DNA of 64,000 nt from Taxillus chinensis (lineage: Eukaryota > Streptophyta > Magnoliopsida > Santalales > Loranthaceae). The stretch covers positions 53,422,765-53,486,764 of the forward strand of contig CM042087.1 of the NCBI GenBank assembly GCA_023512835.1. Direction: 5' to 3'. Shown one piece after another: positions 35,666-47,501 of this stretch; the stretch's first letter is position 1; each line of letters begins with the position of its first letter. The notes under the pieces were generated by a model. It did no database searches, was not told the origin of the DNA, and saw only the letters and a program-made list of their open reading frames with translations. Both the position numbers and the translations under genes were made by a program.

Positions 35666-36263
35666 ACTATTATATTTGCAGGTGATTTATCCTGAAAAAG
35701 TGAGAACAAGACGTTTAAAATGATTATTTGGAATTTAAGTATCATAGGATAAAAAGGAAGAAAAAAACACCAAACGAAAACTCTCATCCTGCCTTTTAAG
35801 ATTTGATTTGATGTTGTTAACATTTAGTATGAATATTGGATGTCAGTTAGAATGAGTATTTACTAAATTTTCAAAAACAAGAAAGAAAGCACTCATGTTT
35901 TTGATTGGTTCAAGTGAGCCGAAGCCAACAATAGGATATATATTTTAAAAAAAACACTCATGTTTCTTTTCAAATTTAATTTGATGGGGAATTTTAGTAC
36001 AAAAGATTGGATGTGTCATTTGAAATGACTGTTTATCTAGAACACACAAAAAAAGGTAAAATGCATATTTGCATAATTTGATGTTATTTATCTAGTACAG
36101 AATGATGGATGCAAAAGCGAAAGACAAAACAAAGACATGATTATTAGACATTAGTCAAGGAAATACACAAAAAAGAAAAGGAAATTAAGAAATTGGGAGT
36201 ACTGTAACGATAATATAATAAAAAATCAATAAAATAATCATTATCGGATAAATAATCCGCATG

Positions 36264-36345
36264 GTCGATATGTCCGAGTGGTTAAGGAGACAGACTTGAA
36301 ATCTGTTGGGCTTCGCCCGCGCAGGTTCGATCCCTGCTGTCGACG
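36264..36345 (+). tRNA. tRNA-Ser(UGA)
   Basis: The 82-nt cloverleaf has acceptor stem GTCGATA pairing with TGTCGAC, then discriminator G. It has a D arm (CCGAGTGGTTAAGG), an anticodon arm ACAGACTTGAAATCTGT with anticodon TGA at 36297-36299, the long variable arm typical of serine tRNAs (TGGGCTTCGCCCG) and the T arm GCAGGTTCGATCCCTGC. The internal A and B boxes of an RNA polymerase III promoter are intact. No intron, and no CCA encoded. Confidence 0.97.
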
Positions 36346-36346
36346 C

Positions 36347-36351
36347 ATTTT
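36347..36351 (+). terminator. Pol III T-run terminator of tRNA-Ser
   Basis: TTTTT begins two to three bases after the tRNA 3' end, with a longer T6 run shortly downstream (near 36357). Confidence 0.75.
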
Positions 36352-36552
36352 TGCTCTTTTTTGTTTCCTCCATGACCACGATCTCTCCAACTCTGCCCTC
36401 TCTGGTCCACTCACTTCCTTTCCTCCGACGCTAGCTCCCTCGAAGCCGCTCACGTCTACTACTAAATATTGCTCTCTGGTCTTCCATGAAATATTATGTA
36501 AGACCCGTTTATAATTAGTTATAGTTTTAAATTTATGTTGTTTCACGTGTAG

Positions 36553-36654
36553 GAGCTCGCAACTAAGAACAAGCATCTAAAGCTTCTCATTGACGGTTTT
36601 CGAGAGCTTATTAGGATGTATCAACCTGGAGAAGACCTTGTTCCTAATGAATGA
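36553..36654 (+). pseudogene. Terminal exon resembling Mediator subunit 30 (MED30)
   Basis: After a good splice acceptor (GTTTCACGTGTAG) an open frame of 33 codons reads ELATKNKHLKLLIDGFRELI, then RMYQPGEDLVPNE and TGA. The first 20 residues resemble the C-terminal helix of plant MED30, a subunit of the Mediator complex that links transcription factors to RNA polymerase II. The last residues do not match what I remember of the family. No upstream MED30 exons could be found on this strand; the tRNA gene lies where they would be expected. It is most likely a fragment. The convergent CBSCBSPB gene next to it supports the identification, because Arabidopsis has these two as neighbours (from memory). 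Confidence 0.45.
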
Positions 36655-37269
36655 AGTGGGTTTAAGGAAGATGGGCAAGCAGTGGCTTCGCGCAAGAGGA
36701 GACGAGTGTTGGCGTCGCGAAAGAGGAGAGGGGGGTCGCGTTGGCGTCGTGCAAGAGGGGACGGCATAGCATTATATTTGGCGCAGCACCAGTACCGCGC
36801 CAGATACGCAAAAATAACGTAGCGTCATAGCATTTCATTATTGAGAAGTTTTTTTCTTTCTTTACGCTATAATTTAGCGTTTTAGGACTTTGAGCTGCTC
36901 TAATACCATCCAACGCTTAATATTTCTTATTTTAGTGTGTGCCCTGAATCACCGTCTTATTTGAAACTTTCATAATATGTTCAAGAAATTTGCAGCTTTA
37001 TGATTTGTTATAAGCATATTTCCGAATAAACACCAGGGTTCACTCATTCAAACACAATTGTCCAAACTAGAGCAATCTGCACATCATTTTCGAGCTTTAA
37101 GGGGAAAAAAAGTATGCAGTGGAAGAAAACAGCCCCTACGCAGTTGCAGCAACCAGAAATGGATGTCCCGTATGTGGATTAGTGTACGACCAGGCCAAAA
37201 GCATGAAACAAAACCGTGCTGCCTCACCAAGAATCAATTACGTGTGGGTATACGTTTTTTATGATCAAC
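36655..37269. other. Intergenic, between MED30-like exon and CBSCBSPB
   Basis: Three imperfect copies of a GTTGGCGTCGCGAAAGAGGAG-type unit (about 27 bp) lie at 36677-36762. The following segment, ending near TGAGCTGCTCTAATACCATC (36890), has small inverted motifs such as AACGTAGCG and CGCTATAATTTAGCG and may be a MITE relic. The 3' UTR of the CBSCBSPB gene must lie in the last part. Confidence 0.4.
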
Positions 37270-40200
37270 TCAGAATTTGGATCTCTTTAAGAAAGCCAGT
37301 ACACCTAACCCAGCAACAAGGGCCGCACCAGCTGCAACAGTACTGTATGCTGTCGCCCATGCATCTGCTTGAGCATAGTCCAAATGTTCAGAACTAGAAA
37401 CCTTCCTCTGATTGCCGATCCCAGAATAATCTAAATGCAACCTTAAACCCTGTAAATCATTCACATAAAGTTAGAAATTCCTTAACAATAAACACCATAC
37501 GACGTGATGTGAGCATTATTTTAGGAAAAAGCCTAGTGTATGTGCTTCTGCCCTTTGACAAGGGACCGTATAAATGTCATGTTGAGGTCTTAACAAAAGC
37601 ATCAAGACCGGGAACAAATCAACCGAACCTTCCACCCAGCTGAGCGTGCATGGTCCATGGCAGTAGCAAGGTCACCATCTGATGCAAGCATGACTTTATC
37701 ATGGTCTTCATCTTCATACTGTGAAAAGTGATAGTCAGTATGCACAGAAAAACAATGAAGAAAATCTCTACACAAATAATAAAAATGGAAAAAAAAAATG
37801 CAAAATGTACAATGATCTTTAGAGTTTCGATATACCAGAATATGTGGCAGATTGTTGCGGTCAATATCTGTCCCTAACCTCTGTAAAATTGCAGTTATGA
37901 GATCTGTCAAACTCCCTGTATCTAGTGCAGCAACAAAAGAATTTGGTCAATCAACAAATTTAAACATAGGATGAGATCAGAATAAAGTAAGCCTTCACTT
38001 AGATTATTTCTCCAAAACTATGGTTTGGGACCTGAGATGATCCAAAATTTCAGTTTCTGGAAGACAAGTCCACCCAAACTGTCTATTTACAACAAATGCC
38101 TAGATAACTACTATGAATGGACAGCAATACGATGGATACGAAAATAAATAAATAAATAGCATACCACAATGGAATCTATGCATTCTGCCCTTTTTATCCT
38201 CGATCTTGAAACTGAAGGTATTGGGCAAAACCGATGAAGAGTAGGGAATAGATTTCTCTGTCTCTCCACCATCAGAGGCCAATTTGAAGGAACCCTCACT
38301 GGAATTTCAGGAAAGACAAGTAAGTAAATAAGCAAATAAGGCGTGAGAAAATTCTTGGCACAGTATGATGAAAGGCTATAACCTTCGTGTGTCTTCATCA
38401 TCATCCATTGTCAAGGCAGAATCCCAAAAATTTATTCATCTTTGTGATTGCACACTCAGCCGTAACTCCTGTGGTGTTTCCTACCTGTAGATGTTACAAA
38501 TAAGAAATCAAGGTATTGTAAAAATGAACAGAAAATAAGATATCCAAAAAATTCAAGAAAGGCCAAAAAAAGTAAATACAGTATACAAATACTACCTACT
38601 ATGAAGATGAAACAACTTCTTTTCACAACTTAAAAAACAACACATCATTTGCTTATGAGATAATACTATTAGCAAATCATAGTGCAATTGCAAAATGCAA
38701 GAAAATATAAGAAAATGTTTGATTGTCCTATTTTCTATTTTCGTTCTCAAAATATGATAGCTATTTTCAAGTAAAAAAACTGAAAACTGAACAAGACAAC
38801 CAAATATGCCCTAATATTTGGTATCTCCACAAGATTTATGATTTGAACTCAATAAAGACTTTACACTTACTGAGGCTATGGCAGCATGAGTGATATGTAA
38901 GACATCAACAACAGTAACCACATTTCCATCTGCATTCGATCATCCATGTCAATGAGAAACCAGTAAAAGAATTCAAACTTCTGTAGAATCTCTTTTTTCA
39001 CCGATAAATTACCTCTATCAGATACAGGAAGGTGTAAAAATTTCCCATCATGCATGGTATGCAAAGCATCAACAATGGGTGTGTCAATGCTAGCACATTC
39101 TGGATTGGGAGTCATGACCTGAACATAAAATCAAGGCCTCGAAGCTCAGTGATCTTACTAATACATACAACTTGCAGACACACAAACATATATGTACATA
39201 TGATGCGTTTTCTGGCACAAATTATTACAGACATTTTGACAAAAAAAATTGGTATAACGTTTTGTCAGAATATCCTATTAGATATTTTTCACATGTAAAA
39301 CAACACTACCTTATCCACAAGAGTAGATCTTGGATCAAGACTTTGTGCTATTACCCGCATCAATATATCCTTGGAGCTGACATTAAGAAATTGACATAAA
39401 TATTATCAAGCAGAGGGAAATCATAAATCCATAATCAAAATTTAGCTCGCCCCTAAATTATTCAAAAAAAAAAGTGGGAATGTGCGACACAACTAAAGAG
39501 AACTAACGTTAGAATTCCCTGTGGTTTATTCTCAACAACTACAACTGCACAGCTTAGTCGGGATTCCAACATCTTCTTGGTTGCCATTAGAACTGTGTCA
39601 GTTCGTGAGATTGTAACAATCCTGAAAAAAAACCATGTCTTATTATATACATAACTTCTGATATGTTACAGTTGGTAAACTACCAAAATTGCAAGCAATT
39701 AATAATACAAAATATTACCTACTTTGAGTTCTCAGGAAGAATTGTAGACAAAGAAGGCCTAAACAGTCTTTCTCTTAGCGTCTCAACGAAAGTATTCGAA
39801 CCTGTAAAGTGACAAAGAATTGTAAAATAAGAGGCTAGATTATATTATTATTATTACTGTTGTTGTATTTAAAAATAAAAGGAACTGGAAGATAATATAT
39901 TTAATGCTAGAAAACAAAAATATATCATCAAATGAAAAAATACAGCTAACCAGATACACCCTCAACAGCCGCTGCAAGTGCTATTCCTTTTTCAGCTGCC
40001 CTTTCCATTCGAGCAATAGCATCATATAAACACTTTGCTATGTCAAGTAAGGCAATGACCTCTCCACTTTCCACAACAGGCAAGTGCCTAAATTTCCCCT
40101 GACAACAAAAAACCAGGAAAACAATCAATAGGAAACATATAGGGCTCTATGCACAGCAAAATTAGAGTGCCAAACAAACTATAACCAACCTTGCACCATC

Positions 40201-41381
40201 TTTTGCAGTGCTTCCACAGCAAGAGTGTCCGAAAGTACAAACGCTGGGTTTCTAGTCATAACTTTTGAAACAGGGGTTTCCTCAAGATTAAGCTCACGAG
40301 CAATGACTCTACTAGCAATATCCTTTGGCAGAAAACCAAATATCTTTTGTAAAAATCATAAGATTATCATTTATGATGTGTGGGTGGGTGCGTGTACTAT
40401 ATTGTCAAACCTTGTCCGTAAGGATTCCACATAGTAAGGCATTTGAATCAGTTAACAATAAAGCATCAACTTTACGAGCAGCCATCCGACGACATGCATC
40501 CAAAACAGTTGTAGTTTCAGGCACAGTCAAAGCCTTTGACAACCTCAAACGTTTTACTGTCCGTTCGCCAGTTAGTCCCCTGTCCACAATACAAGCAGAG
40601 ACAGGGAATTGTGTTAACAAATGACATGGGATTTCAATTCAGTCTCGTTTCCTACAATTTACTAGTCAATTTATTATTATTTTTTAACACCTTCAACTCC
40701 CATCAACATATGAACTCGCAGTAACCCAGTCAAGATATTAAAAAAAAAAAAAAAAGAGGATAGGTAGCGACTGTTAAGACTAGCCAATATTCATATCTAT
40801 TTTGGCGATGTGTATGAATTATCTGTCATTATATAATAATTCTACAAAGAGCACAAACCACAGCGAGTGACTACATCACTGGGTGTAGAAAATTAAGATC
40901 CCCATTCTTAATAATTCCCGGGTGATATACAAATGCAAAGAGATCATTCCCTTACAAGCATGAAAGGTTTTTGAAATTAAAGAACGATGGCCCCCTTTCG
41001 CCGGTACTGTGCTACAACATTATACGGGTCAAAATCAAAAATATTAAAAACCTATGGTGATTACAAATCAGGTTAGGGTTCCAGTAGGCAGTAGCTGCTG
41101 TAACAGACCCATTTTCCCTTTTCCATTTCTCCACAATCAAGTGAGCCACCCCTCAATTTCATGGCTGTTACAAAGTTCGTTCGCGTAACTTACTAAAAAA
41201 AAAAAAAACACAACGTCACAAGAATCATAGAAATGAAATGAACCCAGTACTTGGAGCGAGAAGATGTAAAAGATTTCATCTGTCTGTCGGAGCCTTCATT
41301 GTCCGCAGATTTCTTCTTGCCCGGCAACGCCGAGTTCGAAAGAGTCGAACCTTTTCTTGACCCGAGGCCTTGATTAGCCAT
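37270..41381 (-). CDS. CBSCBSPB: CBS-CBS-PB1 domain protein (CBSCBSPB), 14 coding exons
   Basis: Exons on the minus strand: 41381-41251, 40579-40411, 40322-40190, 40098-39951, 39801-39723, 39621-39508, 39376-39310, 39118-39013, 38929-38871, 38484-38383, 38298-38165, 37915-37836, 37718-37629 and 37449-37270. All introns are GT-AG. Residues about 60-180 form the first CBS pair (VLDACRRMAARKVDALLLTD, VMTRNPAFV, KFRHLPVVESGEVIALLDIA), about 210-335 the second (RLSCAVVVVENKPQGILTSK, KVMTPNPECASIDTPIVDAL). PB1 is about 395-480 (FSFKIEDKKGRMHRFHC, then DEDHDKVMLASDGDL). A C-terminal membrane helix ends GLGVLAFLKRSKF. CBS pairs bind adenosyl ligands and PB1 mediates protein contacts; the specific role is unknown. 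Length (529 aa) suits the family. Two single-base insertions break the frame: C4 at 40096-40099 and A5 at 38425-38429. Confidence 0.9.
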
Positions 41382-41414
41382 TCTTAAAACACCAACAAGC
41401 CCAATTTACAATCC

Positions 41415-41503
41415 CTGCAACAACCGACGATCAGAAGCAAAACCCACGATGATTCCAACACACATCGCGCGTTGAAAATGAAACGAACGACCCACCAAAT
41501 TAC
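41415..41503 (-). other. 5'-UTR intron of the CBSCBSPB gene
   Basis: On the minus strand GACACCG|GTAATTTG forms a donor and GGTTGTTGCAG|GGATTG an acceptor, 89 bases apart, just upstream of the start codon at 41381. This implies a transcript leader that begins upstream of about 41505. Confidence 0.6.
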
Positions 41504-41509
41504 CGGTGT

Positions 41510-44334
41510 CGGAGCTCCAATCTGGCGGGAGAAGCTCTGAAAACACGGGTGTGCGAGGAGTCGAAACGAATCAGGCGGCGATGTCGATGTAAGGAATCAA
41601 ACCCTCAGCGAAGAAATCCTCATAGAAAAAGGAAAGCAGAAGAGGGAAGGGATGGGGGATGCGATGGTCTGTTGTGCCAATCCCAAACGGTGGGAACGGC
41701 TCATATGTTCTGGGAGACGGCGAAATGTGGGGTGGGTTCCTATGATAAGCCTACAGCCCTTAATTCGAGGTCAAGTCTTTGATTTGAGGCTCCCTCACCT
41801 CACCCGTTGGTGATATCACGTGTTTGGACATTGTTGTGCTCGTTTTAACGCGACGAAATTACATGCGGTTTGCGCCTACAACCATGCACGTTTTTGATTC
41901 GTGTCTATTCATTTCTCTCTCCCTCTATCAATGAAAATGCTAAACACAAAGTGACTCTATAGAGTTTTCAGTCGTTTGATCATTCATTTTGATTTTAAAA
42001 TAAAAGATTAAAAGGGGAGGAAAGGAATAAACTCATTTCAAAGAATTGCCTAAAATGATTATCAGTGCACATTTGATATTGAGGCTGAGGCACACCGTAG
42101 CGCGATTTTTGTTATTACCATATTGTGCTCGCTATTTTATGATTCAAAAGCTTATTATACTTATACCTGTCACTGTCAGTCAGCAGCATTGATGGTTGTC
42201 GGTTTGCTATTCAACGCCATGCCACAAACCTCGCTCGTCAAATTAGCCAATGCGGAAACACATGACTCAATAATAAGGTCACGAGTAAAATTTTATTCTT
42301 GTACACGAAGGAAACTATTTAACTTTCATTTATTAAATGCCTTTTTTAGTTATTTAATGGACGCGACGCCTAAACAGAAGCACCGAAGACCAATGGATCT
42401 TTTTCGAAAAAAAAATCCACGGAGAATGTTCCAATTTTGGTTATTCTCTCGCACAAAGGAAACTCGGATGGGATGAAGGGAGACATCTGATTTATTCTCT
42501 CTCTCTCTCACCAAGTTTTTGTTTTTGTTATTATTATTATTATTATTATTATTTGCTTATTCTCTCCCTCTCTCTCACCAAATGCCTTTGCGTCATTGCG
42601 TGTGTTACGGAAATTCGTCCCATTTAATTATAGGGAGAGAGAGGAACAAGTTTCTAATTACATTTAATTTCCATTGTCCATCAAAGTATAAGTACGAGTT
42701 AGGAAATTAACTCACAATCTTGACTGAAATAGGACTCTTCTAAATAAATCCTTAACAAATTTAATTTTTAAACGGATCACTTAAACTAGGATATCTATTA
42801 TAGGAATTATAAACTAATTCTAAGACTTTCCCACTTGGTCCATATAATAATTCTTACAATAATAATTTGATATAGGAAATGTAAGGCATGTAATTACTTT
42901 ATAATAGTCATCTTAAAAGCTCACCTTAATTAAATAGACTATTAAAAAGAGTCGTGGTGGTTCCATACTAATTCAGGAACACCGTTCCTTCATGTACTAC
43001 TTTATTAACAATTTATTCATTAAGGCCTGTAAGGTGACTTATCATTAATGGTCCAATAATGTCTCTTGTTTAAATAAAAGAGACTATTTCTGTCGCATTA
43101 CACAATACACAAGCATATAAACAAACACTAAATAATAGAAATGTATTAATTCAGAAAGTCTTTAATAGATATCAAACCATAATGTTAAAAACGCAAGCAC
43201 CACATAATCCACAAAGAATCTAATTTAGATGTTACTCTCTAGACCCATCCTTACAGCAAGTTGCATAAAGGCCTTTGGAGAAAATCTTTTTGTGATATGA
43301 AATATTAACACTATCGTTGCTTCAAGGTCAGGCAACTAAGGCCTATGCCTTGGGCCTCCAAAATTGAGCCCAAAACAGGAGCTCATGTCATAGTATATCT
43401 ACATATGTCACAAGGTCGCAATATGTAACATACACCCAAACCTAGTGCAAATCACAAAGCACGCAATACGCAGCCTACCACCTATAACATATGCACAGCT
43501 ACACTCCCTCGTCCCGTCGTTCGATCATCCCTCCAGACTCTAGTTAGCTGCCACCTGCCGTCGACGATGGCCAACGGCCTGGCCGAGTAGTCATTTCGCT
43601 GACTAGTAGCGACCACGACTAGCCCCTACGGGTTGATGAGTCCACGCTTGGCCCTAAAACCCTATCAGCCGCCGCTAAAGGTTGCCGCTTAACGCCCCCT
43701 CCCATTCGTTGTTGTTGTCCAGTTTCTTGACTGACGCCTTCCGACATCCTGACCTAACCTAATGCCTCACGCCTCTCTACTCTAGAAATTGTAAATGGTT
43801 TTGTTTCGATTGTGCTATGCCAATATATAGTTTTTATTTAATATATAATTTCAAAGTGTAATTGTCAATTGATTATATACATAATACTTCCAATACATTG
43901 CCGGTTATAATTTTTTATTTTCCGATCTTGAAATTATATTATAAATGATTGATTGATAATGATTTATGGTTTTTAATTTTTATTTATAAATTATGAATTT
44001 ATGAATGATTGACTAAAAATTATGTTTGTACTTTATAAATTATGTTTTGTTAATTAAATTGGAATTAGATGTCATAGATATACTTTAGCTTTTTTGTAAT
44101 TGTTTTTTAAATATAAATTTTAATTGGATGAAAAGTATTTAAGTAGTTATAATTTATTTTTTCCTTTTTTATTGTAGAATGTGCATGGTTGCCTTAGTAT
44201 ACCCAATAACAACTTTAGGAAATTATTTTAGGGTATTCAAATTCACAAATTATTTGAGGGTGTTCAACCTTTTTATTTGAGGGCGTTCTTAATTAGTTTT
44301 TTGGTCAATAATATATATATATAAAAATAATTTC
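41510..44334. other. Upstream region of CBSCBSPB and intergenic DNA
   Basis: The first 250 bases presumably hold the promoter and the start of the leader. Beyond that the sequence is mostly AT-rich with CT and TTA microsatellites (42498-42510, 42527-42552). A GC-richer patch lies at 43470-43780, with no open frame I can support. The ORFs at 42123-42476 and 42519-42710 show no family features. Confidence 0.4.
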
Positions 44335-45034
44335 CTTTAACTTTTATAAAAATAGGGGTGTACAGTTATACATCCTCTACTACACATGAAGCTACCCCCT
44401 AAGTATACTTATCGTTCTTGAAAAAATTGTTGCAACATTGCCACGATAAATCTTTAGGGGTTTAGAAATAGCATCCATTACACATAACCCTAAAATAAAA
44501 TTTCACAACCATAACCCATGATATATAGCCTCAAAACAGGTTATGAACTCAGCCTCCATGGTAAATGATGTAATAATACTTTACTTAGCACTTTTCCATA
44601 AAATAGCTCCTCTTGCGAGTAAGTATATAACCAAAAGTACTTTTATTATTATCAACACATCCACCCAAATTTATGTCTGAATAACTAACCACCTCAAGAT
44701 TATTAGTTCTCCTAAATGTGAGCTTATAATCCTTTGTTCCATTATGAAGACATACCTAACCAACAACATAATATCTAACTTGGTATAAACCTGTGCATAC
44801 ATCAACTTCCCAACAATGGAGACATACGAGATATTTTTCATGTATTACGCTCTAATTCATTTTGGGGACATTGATTTATGATGAATTTATCTCCTTTTTG
44901 AATTGGAATAATAGTAAAACCACAACTACGAATATTAGATCTTTATAAAACTTTGTTAATGAAGGCTCTCTGAGACAATGCCAACATTTTGTGTGACCTA
45001 TTTTGGAATATTTCTATTTCTATTACAAAAGATG

Positions 45035-45497
45035 TGATAAAGACCTTGCACTAATACCTGTACGAATCAGCTGTCCATGCCGCTCGTGGCGTGCTCGTAT
45101 TAAGTTGCTGTCCGTGACGTGGCCACGTGCACGTATCGTGTTGCGCAAGACACCTTCTACCGTTGGGATTCTTCTTATATTTACTTTTCTTATCGTATTA
45201 GAAGTTTTTCCTTTTTATTACTTTCCTTTATTTAATTTGTATTAGGGTATTTTACTTTAGTTTCCTAATTGTATTAAGTTTCCAATTCCTAGTTACTAGC
45301 TTGCCTATAAATAAGCCTTGTCTATGACAATTTACGTATTCAGATTATTGGCTATTGACAATTATAAACTCTCATATTAGAGGTTTATACTTATTTTCGG
45401 CTTTTTCAGTTAATTACTTGACTTGCTTGGGTTAGAGTTTGGGTATTTAGTTATCCTTATCTAGATTGTTGTTGGATCCTAATCAAGGTCCTCAACA
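45035..45497 (+). repeat. 5' LTR (463 bp) of the small element
   Basis: Differs from the 3' LTR by only a few percent by eye, for example a missing GGTATTTT repeat. It contains CCACGTGCACGTATCGTG and a plausible TATA-type GCCTATAAATA at about 45301. Confidence 0.9.
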
Positions 45498-45564
45498 ATT
45501 TGGTGCTTTCATTGAGAGATCCTAATTAAGATTTTTTAATTTTATCTCGAGTTCTTCATCAGCA

Positions 45565-46409
45565 ATGACGAAGGAGGCGGCCAGAATGAACATGCAGCGG
45601 TTCGAAGCCCTGGAGAATTCTATGGTAGAGTTATCGGCGGCTATGACAGAGATAGTTCGATTCCAAGACAGGATTAATTAGAAAATTAATCGATTATCCG
45701 CACACAAGAGAAAAGATCCTATAGAAGGTAGATGAACTCAAAGAGATGATCGTAGGTCACAACGAACTTCACAGGAGGTAAAAGATACTTCTAGCATTGA
45801 AGATTAACCATGTTTTCAGAGCTCACATGAATTACAACGTGAGGCTGAGTTCCTATCTGGTGACTTATCCAAAGGAATTGGCGACCTAAACGTAAATTTA
45901 GAGTTCCTGATCCCTTTGACTTCCTTTGCTCGACTGATTGTGGTGGATGATGCCCAAGTCGAAGTCAACAAGGCCATCACCTTCGAAGACTCTCTCAACA
46001 ACATGATCCTTGTTCTTGATGATGCCTAGTTAGGTGGTGCCCTCGACGCAAGGTGCACCCAATTTGTAATCGTTCCCAACAACGTGGCCTTCATAATTGG
46101 ACTGCCTAATGCTCAACCCCCCCAAGCCACAACTTTCTATTATCACTCTTTGTCATCCCTATTTGCAAAAGTGTTCCACAAGCCAGAGATGTGGGTAGAA
46201 CTCAAAATAGATTCGAGATCAGCTTCGTTTTTATTTTTTCAGGAGCCTAATTTTGTGACAGTGAGGCATGAGATTCACACAAGGAAGAAAGTCGGGAAAT
46301 TTATAAAGGATTATGGGTTTCTGGGATTAATGGGGCGTTCTACTTTGGATGTAGAACAGTTTCCCCAATTTTCCCTTGAGGACAAGGGAAGTTTCGAAGG
46401 GTGGGGGAA
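45565..46409 (+). pseudogene. Internal coding remnant of the small LTR element
   Basis: From ATG at 45565 the frame reads ARMNMQRFEALENSMVELSA then AMTEIVRFQDRI and a stop, like a gag N-terminal helix. Further segments stay open between stops: GDLNVNLEFLIPLTSFARLI and QVEVNKAITFEDSLNNMILV, then an ORF from 46084 with VPNNVAFIIGLPNAQPPQA upstream and HKPEMWVELKIDSRSASFLF. These later parts do not look like any gag or pol domain I know and might be captured host sequence or a diverged gag. The ORF at 46084 runs into the 3' LTR. Confidence 0.5.
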
Positions 46410-46880
46410 TGATAAAGACCTTGCACTAATACCTGTACGAATCAGCTGCCCGTGCCGCTCATGGCATGCTCGTATTAAGTTGCTGTCTGTGACATGGCCA
46501 CGTGCACGTATCGTGTTGCGTAAGACACCTTCTACCGCTGGGATTCTTCTTATATGTACTTTCTTTATCGTATTAGAAGTCTTTCCTTTTTATTACTTTC
46601 CTTTATTTAAGTTGTATTAGGGTATTTTGGTATTTTACTTTAGTTTCCTAATTGTATTAAGTTTCCAATTCCTAGTTACTAGCTTGCCTATAAATAGGTC
46701 TTGTCTATGACAATTTATGTATTCAGATTATTGACTATTGGCAATTATAAACTCTTATATTAGAGGTTTATACCTATTTTCGGCTTTTCCAGTTAATTAC
46801 TTGAATTGCTTGAGCTAGAGTTTGGGTATTCAGTTATCCTTCTCTAGATTATTGTTGGATCCTAATCAAGGTCCTCAACA
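46410..46880 (+). repeat. 3' LTR (471 bp) of the small element
   Basis: Direct repeat of 45035-45497, preceded by the purine tract and followed by the AGATG target-site duplication. Confidence 0.92.
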
Positions 46881-47110
46881 AGATGTCTCCTCCATATCCT
46901 TCATTTCAAAGTTTTTGGATAACAAAAACCTCAGTTTCCTATAGTAAACCAAGGTTGTTACTAGCTATAAGCAAGTCATCAACATATAGAACTAAAAATA
47001 GAAAGGAACTACCTTCGAGTATATACACCGATCAATAGTGTTTTCCTTAAACCCGAAGGAAGTAATAGTATCATGAAACTTAAGATATCATTACCGCGAA
47101 ACCTATTTAA

Positions 47111-47501
47111 GAGCATCCACATTAGTTCCTCCAAAATGCACTTTTATTTAAAATTTAGATAAAATTTTAACTTTTGGATAAAATTTACACTGCTTTAGGT
47201 CCTTTAAACTGTGAAATTTAGAGATTGAAAATAGAGATTTGAGAGAAAATCTCTATATTTGGATGATCACTATTCACCCTCCAAATATATTTTTTTATAT
47301 TTCTTGATATTTGTGCACTTTTGATTGATTGTAATAAATGAAAAAAATAAAAAATAGTAAATAAAAAATAAAAAATTATAATTTAAAAGAATAGAGATAG
47401 ATATATAGAATGAAATGTGAAGGGTAAACAAAATGTATCAAATAGTGTACTATTTATTTCCTAAAATAGAGATGGAGATTATAGAGCTGGTGTGGATACT
47501 C
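47111..47501. mobile_element. Tourist/Harbinger-like MITE, TSD TAA
   Basis: 391 bp. The ends GAGCATCCACATTAG and (reverse complement) GAGTATCCACACCAG are imperfect inverted repeats. TAA at 47108-47110 and 47502-47504 is the 3-bp target-site duplication typical of PIF/Harbinger MITEs. It interrupts the Copia RT reading near TATGGGCTTA. AT-rich inside, no coding capacity. Confidence 0.8.

Larger units (their letters stand above)
45035..46880 (+). mobile_element. Complete small LTR retrotransposon, 1846 bp, TSD AGATG
   Basis: LTRs at 45035-45497 and 46410-46880 start TGATAAAGACC and end CCTCAACA. AGATG flanks the element at 45030-45034 and 46881-46885. A PBS-like TGGTGCTTTCATTGAGAG starts three bases after the 5' LTR (45501), and a purine tract AAGGGTGGGGGAA precedes the 3' LTR. 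The internal 912 bp has no RT, integrase or protease, so the element is non-autonomous. It is bigger than classical TRIMs but has the same plan. Confidence 0.92.

Noticed and set aside
42123..42476. 117-codon ORF upstream of CBSCBSPB
   Set aside because: Composition and lack of any motif suggest chance; it extends through AT-rich intergenic DNA with no splice or promoter support.
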